A stretch of 64,000 bases of DNA from Parapusillimonas sp013416435 (GCF_052180245.1 NZ_CP197474.1:2046001-2110000), one strand, 5' to 3'; shown: positions 33,519 through 42,624, numbered from the stretch's first letter. Notes: generated from the sequence alone by a model not told the origin. A program made the numbers and translations.

Positions 33519-33903
33519 CCGGAATCATCCGGAAACGCCCGGCGCCGATCCGGCCCACCCGGTCAAGCGACATTCTGGGTCGTTGGAAGAGTTGCTGGCG
33601 CATATTGCCGCCCAGACCGTTTCCAGGGATGCCTATCCGGAACTGCCGGAGATGGAATATTTTCGGCGAGCCTGGGCAAAGTCGGGCACCACCCGCCTGC
33701 TGCGACATTCGCAGAAGCAGGTACCGGAAAACGCCGGCCCGCTCAATTCGAGCAACCTGGTGCACCGCTCGCTGTCGCTCATGCGCGAGCAGTCGCCGGC
33801 GTACCTGCAGCATTTCCTGGCCTATCTCGATGCCTTGTCTTGGATGGAGCAGCTGAACTGGGGCGGCGCGCCCAGGAAAGGCGGACGGAACAATGGGCGT
33901 TAG
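33511..33903 (+). CDS. DUF2894 family protein, last gene of the motor-like operon
   Basis: This 130-residue soluble protein is recognised as DUF2894 from SLEELLAHIAAQT, LPEMEYFRRAWAKSGTTRLL and NSSNLVHRSLSLMREQSPAY. It ends in a basic segment (RKGGRNNGR). The ATG overlaps the end of the OmpA-like gene by eight bases, and the stop overlaps the convergent LysR gene by four. Function is unknown; its constant place behind the motor genes suggests a cytoplasmic partner. Confidence 0.82.
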   Translation: MSDRNHPETPGADPAHPVKRHSGSLEELLAHIAAQTVSRDAYPELPEMEYFRRAWAKSGTTRLLRHSQKQVPENAGPLNSSNLVHRSLSLMREQSPAYLQHFLAYLDALSWMEQLNWGGAPRKGGRNNGR

Positions 33904-34853
33904 CGGCCTTCCGCCAAGACGGGCTCGCAACCCATGGGAAGATCGAGGTTGCGGATGAATTCCAGCACCATGTCGAACAAGGCCTGCGCCATGGGTGTCA
34001 GCCCGTAATGTGCATGCGTGATCAGGCACAGCGTGCGCCTGACCGTCGGCTCTTCCAGTAGCGTGTACGACAAGCCGTCGCCCAGCACCCGGTGCGCGGC
34101 CAGGGCCGGCAATACCGCCACGCCCATGCCGCTGCGCACCAGCGCCGCCTGCGACGTCGTGCTTGAGGCCTCATAGAAAGGCGCGGTCACGTCTCGCGGC
34201 AGGTCTATCCTGCTGCGCAGGATGCTGAGGATGCCTGTTTCGTCGACCAAGCCTATCTGTTTTCGGCCTATGAGCTGGCGCCATTGAACCCGGTCTTGTT
34301 TGGTGGGCCATTTTTCCGTCGACGGATAGATGAGTCCGAACTGATCGATGAGACATGGCTGGAATACCAGCAACGGATCTTCGAGCCAGCGGCTGGTCAA
34401 TCCGAAATCCGCAACGCGGGTGCTGACGCTGGTCTGGATGAGACGCGAATTGCTGTCATGCAGGTTGATGCGTATGCCGGGATACCGCTGGCTGAACTGG
34501 TTGACGACGGGTGCCAGGATTTCGGTGACCGCCGATGGAGCGGCCGTGATCGTGACCTGGCCGCGTTCCAGTGCGCCATAGCGGATGACGTCGTCCACCG
34601 CGCCTTCGAACTCTTTCAAGACCGTAATGGCACGCGGAAGGAACTCCTGTCCGACCTGGGTCAGCACCACGCTGCGGCTCGTTCGCTCGAACAGCAGGCA
34701 GCCGAGCGACTGCTCCATTTGCTGGATGAGCCCCGTCACGGACGATTGCGTTTGACGCAACCGGTGCCCAGCCGCAGTGAATCCGCCCTCTTGCGCAACG
34801 GCAATGAAGGCGTGCAAATGCTTGAGTGTGACATGCTTGGGCAATCTATTCAT
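33900..34853 (-). CDS. LysR-family transcriptional regulator
   Basis: This 317-residue LysR regulator has an N-terminal winged HTH (LKHLHAFIAVAQEGGFTAAG, LRQTQSSVTGLIQQMEQSLG) and a substrate-binding effector domain. It is divergent from the D-aminoacylase-Bug pair, which it probably controls in response to the substrate. The ATG at 34853 begins MNRLPKHVTLKHLHAF. Its 3' end overlaps the DUF2894 gene by four bases. Confidence 0.93.
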   Translation of the reverse strand: MNRLPKHVTLKHLHAFIAVAQEGGFTAAGHRLRQTQSSVTGLIQQMEQSLGCLLFERTSRSVVLTQVGQEFLPRAITVLKEFEGAVDDVIRYGALERGQVTITAAPSAVTEILAPVVNQFSQRYPGIRINLHDSNSRLIQTSVSTRVADFGLTSRWLEDPLLVFQPCLIDQFGLIYPSTEKWPTKQDRVQWRQLIGRKQIGLVDETGILSILRSRIDLPRDVTAPFYEASSTTSQAALVRSGMGVAVLPALAAHRVLGDGLSYTLLEEPTVRRTLCLITHAHYGLTPMAQALFDMVLEFIRNLDLPMGCEPVLAEGR

Positions 34854-34977
34854 TTCAAATCAAGATAGATGCATCGACTAAAACGATTTTACATGATTGA
34901 TTGCTCCAACGATAATGGCGACCAGCCAGGAGGGTCGAGTTTCAGACCTGAAGCAGACAACGGTAAAGAGGACGTAC

Positions 34978-36438
34978 TTGGAATCGATCCAGACATTTGA
35001 TATTTTGCTGGCCAACGGCTGGATCATCGATGGGACGGGGACGGCGCGCCGGCGCGGCGACGTCGGTATCGTAGGCGATCGCATCGCCGCGATAGGCGAA
35101 TTGAAGGCACAGGGCGCGAGCGCCAAGCGAACGATCGACGCGGCGGGCAAGGTGATCGCCCCCGGCTTCATCGATACGCACGGGCACGATGACCTGATGT
35201 TCGTCGAGCGCCCGGATCTGGAATGGAAAACCAGCCAAGGCGTCACCACGGTCATCGTGGGCAATTGCGGCGTCAGCGCAGCGCCCAGGCCCTTGACAGG
35301 CAACACCGCAGCCGCGCTGGCGCTGCTCGGGCAAACTGAGTTGTTCGACTCCTATCACGCGTACTTCCAGCAACTCGAACGCCTGGACCCCATGATCAAC
35401 GTCGCGTCGCTGATCGGACACGCCAACTTGCGCCTGGCAGCGATGAAGAATCCGCTTGCGCGCCCGACCAGCGACGAGCTGGCGCGGATGCGGCAACTGC
35501 TGGAAGAAGCGCTGGACGCGGGCGTAGCCGGCATGAGCACCGGCCTGGCGTACGAACCGGGCTGTATGGCGGAGCGGGAAGAGCTACTGGCGCTTGCAAG
35601 CGTGGCGGCAAGGCGGGGAGCGATGCACACCAGCCATATCCGCAACGAGGGCGACGAGGTCGTGGCCGCCGTGGACGAGGTGCTGGAACTGGGGGCGGCA
35701 TCCGGATGCGCCACCATCATTTCCCACCACAAATGCCTTACGCCCCGGAACTGGGGCGGCAGTGAAACAACGCTGCGCAATATCGACCGGGCGCGTGAAT
35801 CGGGCCAGGCAGTCGCGATGGACGTGTATCCCTACAATGCGAGCTCCACGATCCTGATCGCCGATCGCGCCGAATTGATCGACGATATAAAAATCACCTG
35901 GTCCACCCCGCACCCGGAGTGCGGCGGACGATATCTGGCCGACATAGCCGCAGAGTGGGGCTGCGGGAGAACGGAGGCGGCGGAAAGGCTCTCGCCGGCC
36001 GGTGCGATCTATTTCGCCATGGACGAAGCCGATGTGCAAAGGGTATTGGCGCATCCATGCTGCATGGTGGGCTCGGACGGCTTGCCGAACGACGCCAATC
36101 CGCACCCCCGCCTGTGGGGCAGTTTCACGCGAGTGCTTGGCAATTACGTGCGCCGCTGCAGGCTGTTGTCGCTTGAAGAGGCCATATCGAAAATGACCGC
36201 GCTGCCGGCTTCCGTCTTTGGTTTGGCTGATCGCGGAATGCTGCGGGCCGGCGCCTTTGCGGATGTCGTGATTTTTGATCCCGACATCGTGGAAGACCGG
36301 GCGGACTGGGATCATCCCACGCTTCGGTCGGTCGGCATCGAGCATGTATTCATCAATGGAACAAGTGTTTTCCCCGAGCCGCCTTCGCGGCGGCCCGGAC
36401 GCGTCTTGAAGCGCCATCAACAGCGGCGTGCGACGTAA
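34978..36438 (+). CDS. D-aminoacylase (N-acyl-D-amino-acid deacylase), amidohydrolase family
   Basis: This 486-residue metal-dependent amidohydrolase removes acyl groups from N-acyl-D-amino acids. Metal ligands are in GFIDTHGHDDLMF, with further ligands in GHANLR, HTSHIRNEGDEV and IISHHKCL; SDGLPNDANPHPRLWGSF is typical of D-aminoacylases. The TTG at 34978 is chosen because AAAGAGG lies upstream and the protein then begins MESIQTFDILLANGW like its relatives; an upstream ATG at 34915 is possible. It is followed after 35 bases by a Bug receptor, which may bring in the substrate or a related acid. Confidence 0.87.
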   Translation: MESIQTFDILLANGWIIDGTGTARRRGDVGIVGDRIAAIGELKAQGASAKRTIDAAGKVIAPGFIDTHGHDDLMFVERPDLEWKTSQGVTTVIVGNCGVSAAPRPLTGNTAAALALLGQTELFDSYHAYFQQLERLDPMINVASLIGHANLRLAAMKNPLARPTSDELARMRQLLEEALDAGVAGMSTGLAYEPGCMAEREELLALASVAARRGAMHTSHIRNEGDEVVAAVDEVLELGAASGCATIISHHKCLTPRNWGGSETTLRNIDRARESGQAVAMDVYPYNASSTILIADRAELIDDIKITWSTPHPECGGRYLADIAAEWGCGRTEAAERLSPAGAIYFAMDEADVQRVLAHPCCMVGSDGLPNDANPHPRLWGSFTRVLGNYVRRCRLLSLEEAISKMTALPASVFGLADRGMLRAGAFADVVIFDPDIVEDRADWDHPTLRSVGIEHVFINGTSVFPEPPSRRPGRVLKRHQQRRAT

Positions 36439-36473
36439 TGTTCATCTCATTTTTTTCAACGGAGACAAAAACC

Positions 36474-37448
36474 ATGGTTACAGTCCGCAAGTTCATTGTG
36501 GCATCGATGATGATGACCGGCTTGGTCGCCGGCACGAATGTGTCAGCGGCCTATCCGGACAAGCCCATCACTCTTATTGTGCCGTTCTCGGCGGGCGGGC
36601 CCACCGATGTGGTGGGACGGGTGGTCGCCACCAAGGCAAGCCAGATACTGGGTGTCCAGGTCGTGGTCGAGAATAGAGCCGGCGCAGCCGGAGCGATCGG
36701 CGCCAATGCGGTCGCTCGTGCCAAGCCGGACGGCTATACCGTCGGGCTGGCCACGGTCAGCACGCATGGCACGGCTCCAAACCTGTATCCGGACCTTCCC
36801 TACGATGCCGTGAAGGACTTCACGCCGCTGACCAATCTGGTGGCGAGTCCGAACATCCTGAGCGTGCATCCCAGCTTCCCGGCCAAGGATCTCAATGAGT
36901 TCGTCGCCTATATCAAGGCCAATCCGGGCAAGCACGGCTACGCCAACGCCGGGGCGGGCGGCATCAACGATCTGGGCATGATCTGGTTCCTGCAGCGCAT
37001 AGGCGGCGACATGATCAGTATTCCGTATCGCGGATCGGCGCCTGCGCTGACGGATACCGTGGGCGGCAGCGTGCCCGTGATATTCGACAACTTTCCTTCG
37101 TCGCTGCCGCACATCCAAAGCGGCAAGCTGCGCGCCCTGGCCATCACCGGATCCGAGCGCAACCAGCAGTTGCCCGAGCTGCCTACATTCAAAGAAGCAG
37201 GGCACACGGACTACGATGTAACGGCCTGGTATGGCCTTATCGGACCGGCCGGCCTGCCCGACGAGGTGCGCGATACCCTGTCGCAAGCCTTTGCGAAAGC
37301 GGTGAAGGATCCCGAGACTTCCGCGAAACTGACCGAAGCGGGCGCCTTCCCGGTAGGCAACACGCCGTCGGAGTTCGGCGAGCAAATCCGGAATGAAATC
37401 GCGCGCTGGAGCGATGTGGTCAAGAAAGGCAACATCAAACTGCAATAA
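36474..37448 (+). CDS. Bug-family (TctC) periplasmic solute receptor
   Basis: This 324-residue tripartite tricarboxylate-type binding protein has a signal peptide ending near NVSAA. It shows the Bug ligand pattern: YPDKPITLIVPFSAGGPTD, VVVENRAGAAGAIGANAVAR, YANAGAGG and MISIPYRGSAPAL. GGAGAC precedes the ATG at 36474. No TctAB membrane subunits are adjacent, which is common for the large Bug families of Alcaligenaceae. It probably binds an organic acid or amide linked to the D-aminoacylase pathway. Confidence 0.92.
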   Translation: MVTVRKFIVASMMMTGLVAGTNVSAAYPDKPITLIVPFSAGGPTDVVGRVVATKASQILGVQVVVENRAGAAGAIGANAVARAKPDGYTVGLATVSTHGTAPNLYPDLPYDAVKDFTPLTNLVASPNILSVHPSFPAKDLNEFVAYIKANPGKHGYANAGAGGINDLGMIWFLQRIGGDMISIPYRGSAPALTDTVGGSVPVIFDNFPSSLPHIQSGKLRALAITGSERNQQLPELPTFKEAGHTDYDVTAWYGLIGPAGLPDEVRDTLSQAFAKAVKDPETSAKLTEAGAFPVGNTPSEFGEQIRNEIARWSDVVKKGNIKLQ

Positions 37449-37456
37449 CGGCCTGG

Positions 37457-37597
37457 GGGGTCAGACCCCGAATGGGGTCTGACCCCTTGTCGATCTCAAT
37501 AACGGCCTTACGGGGTCAGACCCCGAATGGGGTCTGACCCCCATGTCCATCCCAACAACGGCTGTATGGGGTCAGACCCCATTCGGGGTCTGACCCC
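37457..37597. repeat. Palindromic repeat cluster E (three tandem units)
   Basis: Copies lie at 37457-37486, 37512-37541 and 37568-37597, with centres GAAT, GAAT and ATTC. Each copy is preceded by a version of the Bug gene end: CAATAACGGCCT at 37443, CAATAACGGCCT at 37497 and CAACAACGGCTG at 37553. The unit of about 55 bases was therefore duplicated together with flanking DNA. The last two copies encode the C-terminus of the convergent ada gene. Confidence 0.95.
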
Positions 37598-38706
37598 AGG
37601 GTCCCCGGGCCGGCTTCGCGTTCCAGCAGTTCCCGCTTGCGCTCCACGCCCCAGCGATATCCGGACAGGTCTCCGTCGCGGCGCAGCACCCGGTGGCAGG
37701 GAATCGCGACGGCAAGGCGGTTGGCGCCGCAGGCGCTGCCCACTGCACGCACCGCGCGCGGCGAACCGATGCGCTGCGCGATATCGCTGTAAGTGGCGGT
37801 GCTGCCAGGCGGGATTTCGCGCAGCGCCTGCCACACACGTTCCTGAAAAGCGGTGCCCTGGATATCCAGTGGCAGCCCCAGCCCCAATCCGGGCTCTTCG
37901 ACAAAGCCCACCACCTGGGCGACCAGGCGTTCGAACCGGCTGTCGCCCCCGATGAACTCCGCCTTCGGAAACATGTCCTGCAGATCGCGGACCAGCTTGT
38001 CGGGATCGTCGCCCAGCAGTATGGCGCAAATGCCGCGCTGGCTTTGCGCGACCAGTATGGCGCCCAGGGAGCATTGCCCCACCGCGAATCGGATCCGGGC
38101 ATTGATCCCGCCTTGGCGATAGTCGCGGGGCGGCATGCCCAGCAGTCCGTCGGATGCTTCGTAGAAGCGGCTGCTGGAGTTGAAGCCCGCTTCGTACAGG
38201 GTATGGGTCACGCTATCGGCGTCGTGCCTGCCCAGTTCGCGTCGCAGACGCTGGGCGCGGGCCGCGTCGGCATATGCCTTGGGTGTCAGCCCCATTTCGG
38301 CTTTGAACAAGCGGTGCAGGTGGAAGGGGCTCAAGCCCGCTTTTTCGGCGAGTTCCTCCAGCCGGGGCGGCGTGTCGGCCTGTTGGATGAAGGCGCAGAT
38401 TTCGCGCAGCAGCGCGCCCCGATGGGCCTGAAGTGCGCCATGGTCCGCCACGGCGCGGCGGCTGGCCCGGTAGCCCGCCGCCTCGGCCGCCTCGGGCGTA
38501 TCGAAGAACTCGACGTTTTCCCGTTTTGGCCGGCGCGCCATCGAGCTGGGGTGGCAATATACCCCGGTGGTCTTCACTGCATACACGAAGTGGCCGTCGG
38601 CCTTCGGATCGCGCGCCGTCACGGCTTGCCAGCGAGCGGCTTCCGAGGCGTAGGGCGCGCCCTGGGTGGTGGGCTTGAGTTCGGGGGGCAACATTACGGT
38701 GTCCAT
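37516..38706 (-). CDS. ada: Ada-type O6-methylguanine-DNA methyltransferase / regulator with degenerate zinc site
   Basis: This 396-residue three-part Ada-like protein has an N-terminal phosphotriester domain (residues 1-90), an AraC-type HTH (FHLHRLFKAEMGLTPKAYA) and a C-terminal methyltransferase with the acceptor Cys in IPCHRVL. In E. coli Ada four cysteines hold zinc. Here only the first remains (C51 in GVYCHPSS); the other three are Ser55, Ser82 and Ala85 (GYRASRRA). Phosphotriester sensing is therefore probably lost while base repair is kept. ATG 38706 follows AGGA. The last 30 or so residues (GSDPEWGLTP, then GQTPFGV and stop) are read from the palindromic repeats. Confidence 0.92.
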   Translation of the reverse strand: MDTVMLPPELKPTTQGAPYASEAARWQAVTARDPKADGHFVYAVKTTGVYCHPSSMARRPKRENVEFFDTPEAAEAAGYRASRRAVADHGALQAHRGALLREICAFIQQADTPPRLEELAEKAGLSPFHLHRLFKAEMGLTPKAYADAARAQRLRRELGRHDADSVTHTLYEAGFNSSSRFYEASDGLLGMPPRDYRQGGINARIRFAVGQCSLGAILVAQSQRGICAILLGDDPDKLVRDLQDMFPKAEFIGGDSRFERLVAQVVGFVEEPGLGLGLPLDIQGTAFQERVWQALREIPPGSTATYSDIAQRIGSPRAVRAVGSACGANRLAVAIPCHRVLRRDGDLSGYRWGVERKRELLEREAGPGTLGSDPEWGLTPYSRCWDGHGGQTPFGV

Positions 38707-38842
38707 GGCGTGTCCTGAGTCTTTGTCCATAATATGAGGATTACGATAGCCGTGCCAGTTCGGGCCGGCATCTCGTTTCTTGCGGTCGAATTTCCGGTCT
38801 TTGGGCGTAAAATCGGGCCATCCACCTTCCACAGGAGCCGCG

Positions 38843-40312
38843 ATGAACGCCCCCATCCCCGACGCATCCTTGCAACCTGCGCTGGACCCCCGGGTCCTGC
38901 AGCAATATGTCGATGAAAAATGGGACAGCGACATCGTCCCCGCGCTTACCCACTATATCGCCATCCCCGCCAAGAGCCCGGCCTTCGACCCCGACTGGGA
39001 CAAGAACGGCCATATCGAGCGGGTCGTGTGCGATGCCGCGCAATGGGTGCAGGCGCAGAAGGTGCATGGGCTCACGCTGGAAATCGTCCGTCTGCCGGGC
39101 CGCACGCCCGTCATCTATTTCGAGGCGCCGTCCACGCGAAGCGACAATGGCGATACCGTGCTGATGTATGGCCATCTGGACAAGCAGCCCGAATTCTCCG
39201 GCTGGCGCTCCGATCTGGGGCCATGGACGCCCAAGTATGACGATGGCCGCCTTTACGGCCGTGGTGGCGCCGACGACGGCTATGCCGTCTATGCCTCGCT
39301 GACCGCCATCATGGCGCTGGATCGGCAAGGCGTGCCGCGTCCACGCTGCGTGGGGCTCATCGAAACCTGCGAGGAGTCCGGCAGCTACGATTTGCTGCCT
39401 TACGTCGACGCCCTGCGCCATCGGCTGGGCAATGTCGCATTGGTGGTCTGTCTGGATTCGGGTGCCGGCAATTACGATCAGTTATGGATGACGAGTTCTC
39501 TGCGCGGCATGGTCGCGGGCACGCTGGAAGTGCAGGTTCTCGACGAGGGTGTGCATTCGGGGGACGCCAGTGGCGTCGTGCCGTCCAGCTTCCGCATTCT
39601 GCGTCACTTGCTCGATCGGCTCGAGGACAGCGCCACCGGCCGCCTGCTGCCGCAAAGTTTCCATTGCGAGATCCCCGCCGAACGCATCGAACAGGCCGAG
39701 GCCACGGCGCGCATACTGGGCGATGAAGTCTGGCGGCGCTTTCCCTGGAGCTGCGGGGCGGACGGCGGGTTCGTGCTGCCCATGACCACCGAGCCGCGCG
39801 AGGCGCTGCTCAATCGTACTTGGCGGCCCACCTTGTCGGTGACCGGTGCGGAAGGCCTGCCGCCGCTCGGCAGCGCGGGCAATGTCCTGCGACCCAGAAC
39901 CGCATTCAAGCTGTCGCTGCGGCTGCCGCCGCTCATCGACGCCGTCAAGGCGTGCCAGGAACTCAAGGCGCTGCTGGAAGACGATGCGCCCTACAACGCC
40001 AAAGTGCTGTTCCGCCCGGATCCCGGGCAGGCGACGGGCTGGAATGCGCCCGCCACGGCGCCCTGGCTGGCGCGCGCGCTCGATAGTGCATCGCAGGCAT
40101 ATTACGGCGCCCCTTGCGGCCATATCGGGCAGGGAGGCACCATTCCGCTCATCAATCTTCTCCAGGAAGGTTTTCCCAAGTCGCAGTTCATGGTCTGCGG
40201 CGTGTTGGGGCCGCAATCGAATGCGCACGGCCCCAACGAGTTCCTGCATGTGCCCTATGGCAAGCGGCTGACGGCCGCGGTCGCGCAGACCATCGCCGCC
40301 ATGCCGGTGTAG
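38843..40312 (+). CDS. M20-family metallopeptidase
   Basis: This 489-residue zinc peptidase is related to carnosinase and ArgE/DapE-type enzymes. Metal ligands and active-site residues are in LMYGHLDKQPEF, GRGGADDGYAV, ETCEESGSYD (general base Glu) and VCLDSGAG; the dimerisation domain holds EGVHSGDASGV, and the C-terminal ligand is in HGPNEFLHV. AGGAG precedes the ATG at 38843. It cleaves small peptides or acyl-amino acids; the exact substrate is not evident. It converges on aapM with a one-base gap. Confidence 0.9.
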   Translation: MNAPIPDASLQPALDPRVLQQYVDEKWDSDIVPALTHYIAIPAKSPAFDPDWDKNGHIERVVCDAAQWVQAQKVHGLTLEIVRLPGRTPVIYFEAPSTRSDNGDTVLMYGHLDKQPEFSGWRSDLGPWTPKYDDGRLYGRGGADDGYAVYASLTAIMALDRQGVPRPRCVGLIETCEESGSYDLLPYVDALRHRLGNVALVVCLDSGAGNYDQLWMTSSLRGMVAGTLEVQVLDEGVHSGDASGVVPSSFRILRHLLDRLEDSATGRLLPQSFHCEIPAERIEQAEATARILGDEVWRRFPWSCGADGGFVLPMTTEPREALLNRTWRPTLSVTGAEGLPPLGSAGNVLRPRTAFKLSLRLPPLIDAVKACQELKALLEDDAPYNAKVLFRPDPGQATGWNAPATAPWLARALDSASQAYYGAPCGHIGQGGTIPLINLLQEGFPKSQFMVCGVLGPQSNAHGPNEFLHVPYGKRLTAAVAQTIAAMPV

Positions 40313-40313
40313 A

Positions 40314-41420
40314 TCAGCGCGACTGGCGCATGTTGATGCGTTTCTCGATCCACTGGCTGTAGCGGGACATGCCGTAGCAGCACACCAGGTAGATCATGGC
40401 GATGAACAGATAGCCTTCGATGAAGAAGGCTTTCCAGTTCGGGTCGCCCAGGGCCAGCCGCAGGGCGCCGGTCAGGTCATAGAGACTCACCACGGTGACC
40501 AGCGAGGTGTCCATGAAGGTGCTGATGAAGGTATTCACCATCGGCGCCACCACGACGCGCAAGGCTTGCGGCAGGATGATCTTGCGCACGGTTTGCCAAT
40601 ATCCCAGGCCCATGGAGGCCGCGGCTTCATACTGGCCCTTGGGGATGGCTTGCAGCCCGCCCCGTATCGTCTCGGCAAGATAGGCTGCCGTGAACAGGAT
40701 GATGCCTATCTGTATGCGCAGCAGGACGTCGATGTTGTACTGCGGCGGCAGGAAAAGCGGGAACAGGAAAGAGGCGGTGAACAGCACGGTGATCAGTGGG
40801 ATGCCGCGAATGATTTCCACGTAGAACACGCAAAAGACGCGTATGGCCTTCAGCTTGGAGCGCCGCCCCAGTGCGATCAGGACGGCCAGGGGCAGGGCGA
40901 AGAAAAGGCCCACCACCGTCAGCATCAAGGTAAGGGGAAAGCCGCCCCAAAGATTGGTTTCCACGTAGCTCAGGCCGAAGACGCCGCCGCGCATCAGCAC
41001 CAGGAAGGCGCCGAGCGCCGCAGCCCAGAGCAGCACCAGCCATTTGCGCCAGAAGCGCCGATAGCAGCTGATGGCCAGCGCCCCGACCATGATCACCGTG
41101 GCCGCGAGCGGGCGCCATTGTTCCAGATAAGGATACCGGCCGAAGAAGATGAGGCGCGATTTCTCGGCGATCATGCCCCAGCAGGCACCTTCCCGCGCGA
41201 CCGCGCGGCAGGCCATGAAGTCCGGTGCGAAGACGGCGTTGCCGACCGCCCATTGATAGATGTCCGGAACGATGCTGATGGCCAGCCAGAGGATGGCCAG
41301 GGTGACCAGCGTGCTTTTCCAGCCCGAGAACAGGTTGGCGCGCAACCAGCCCAGGGCACTGGAGCGGACGACAGGCGCGGGACGAGGATGGGCGGTGGCG
41401 GGCGGAGGGAGAACGGACAT
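40314..41420 (-). CDS. aapM: General L-amino-acid ABC transporter, permease AapM
   Basis: This 368-residue inner-membrane permease of the His/Glu/Gln family has the long N-terminal part typical of AapM. The inner-membrane loop EAAASMGLGYWQTVRKIILP contacts the ATPase. Other landmarks are CVFYVEIIRGIPLITVLF and AYLAETIRGGLQAIPKGQ. It follows aapQ after six bases and is the last gene of the operon in the window. The ATPase AapP that normally follows is absent: the next gene is the convergent peptidase. Confidence 0.93.
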   Translation of the reverse strand: MSVLPPPATAHPRPAPVVRSSALGWLRANLFSGWKSTLVTLAILWLAISIVPDIYQWAVGNAVFAPDFMACRAVAREGACWGMIAEKSRLIFFGRYPYLEQWRPLAATVIMVGALAISCYRRFWRKWLVLLWAAALGAFLVLMRGGVFGLSYVETNLWGGFPLTLMLTVVGLFFALPLAVLIALGRRSKLKAIRVFCVFYVEIIRGIPLITVLFTASFLFPLFLPPQYNIDVLLRIQIGIILFTAAYLAETIRGGLQAIPKGQYEAAASMGLGYWQTVRKIILPQALRVVVAPMVNTFISTFMDTSLVTVVSLYDLTGALRLALGDPNWKAFFIEGYLFIAMIYLVCCYGMSRYSQWIEKRINMRQSR

Positions 41421-41426
41421 GTCGGC

Positions 41427-42605
41427 TTACCTCTCCACCAGCGCCACGTGGTTGTTGTACCAATTCATGTAGGCGGCGATCAGCAGGCTGATGCACAAGT
41501 AGACGAGCATGATGATGGATATGCATTCAAGCGCCTGGCCGTTCTGATTGATGGCGGTATTGGCCACCGATACGATGTCGGGGTAGCCCACCGTCACGGC
41601 CAGCGAGGAATTCTTGGTCAGGTTCAGGTATTGATTGGTCAGCGGTGGAACGATGACGCGCATCGCCTGCGGCAGCACCACCAGCCTGAGCGTCTGGGCC
41701 CGCGACAGGCCCAATGCCGAGCTGGCTTCGAGCTGGCCGGCGGAAACGGCGAGAATGCCGGCGCGGACGATTTCCGCAATATAGCTGGCGGTGTAGAGCG
41801 TCAGGCCGATCAGCAGAGCAAGGAATTCAGGGGTCAACGATACGCCGCCGCTGATATTGAACACCGTGACTTCCGGAACATCGAACTCGCTTGGGGCGCC
41901 GCCCAGCAGCCAGCCGATCACCGGCAGAGCGACGAGACACAAAGCGCCCATCAGGCCGCTGCGGGGCGCCTGGCCGGTGCGCTCCTGACGGCGCCGCGCC
42001 GTCCGTCGCAAGAGAAGGGCGCACGCCACGCCGGTCACCAGGCCGGCGATCGCCCAGATCCAGCCGGCCGACCACACCGGCACGGGCAGTTGCAGGCCGC
42101 TTTTGCTGAGATAGGTATGCGGCAAGGGATGGAAGGCATCGTGCGCCGAAGGCAGCAGCTCGGTGATGATCAGGTAGGTCGCCAGGAGCTGGATCAGCAA
42201 GGGTATGTTCCGCAGGGTCTCCACATAGGTATCGCAGAGCTTGCGCAACAAAAAATTCTTGGACAGACGTCCGATGCCGACCAGTGTGCCGAGTAGGGTT
42301 GCAAGCACGATGCCGGCCAGTGACACCCGCAGCGTATTGCCGACGCCCACCAGGAATGCGCGCAGATAGGAGTCGCTGGATACATAGGAAAAAATGGTCT
42401 CGCCAATGTCGAAGCCGGCGCGCTGCGACAGGAAGCCAAAGCCTGACTTCACCTGCATGGCATCGAGGTTGCGGGCGGTATTGGAAAACAGGTACCAGCC
42501 CAGCAACGCCAGGATGGCGACGGCAATGATCTGATAGATGAGGCCGCGGCCGTTTTCGGTCGACCATGAAAACGAACGCTTCGGTCTGTTGTGCGAGGGG
42601 GGCAT
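41427..42605 (-). CDS. aapQ: General L-amino-acid ABC transporter, permease AapQ
   Basis: This 392-residue permease is the partner of AapM. Landmarks are RNLDAMQVKSGFGFLSQRAG, ETLRNIPLLIQLLATY and the ATPase-contact loop EASSALGLSRAQTLRLVVLP. The start is taken as ATG 42605 (MPPSHNRPKRSF), with GGAA upstream. It lies behind aapJ, separated by a strong stem-loop. Confidence 0.92.
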   Translation of the reverse strand: MPPSHNRPKRSFSWSTENGRGLIYQIIAVAILALLGWYLFSNTARNLDAMQVKSGFGFLSQRAGFDIGETIFSYVSSDSYLRAFLVGVGNTLRVSLAGIVLATLLGTLVGIGRLSKNFLLRKLCDTYVETLRNIPLLIQLLATYLIITELLPSAHDAFHPLPHTYLSKSGLQLPVPVWSAGWIWAIAGLVTGVACALLLRRTARRRQERTGQAPRSGLMGALCLVALPVIGWLLGGAPSEFDVPEVTVFNISGGVSLTPEFLALLIGLTLYTASYIAEIVRAGILAVSAGQLEASSALGLSRAQTLRLVVLPQAMRVIVPPLTNQYLNLTKNSSLAVTVGYPDIVSVANTAINQNGQALECISIIMLVYLCISLLIAAYMNWYNNHVALVER

Positions 42606-42624
42606 TGCGATGGTTCCAAACACA

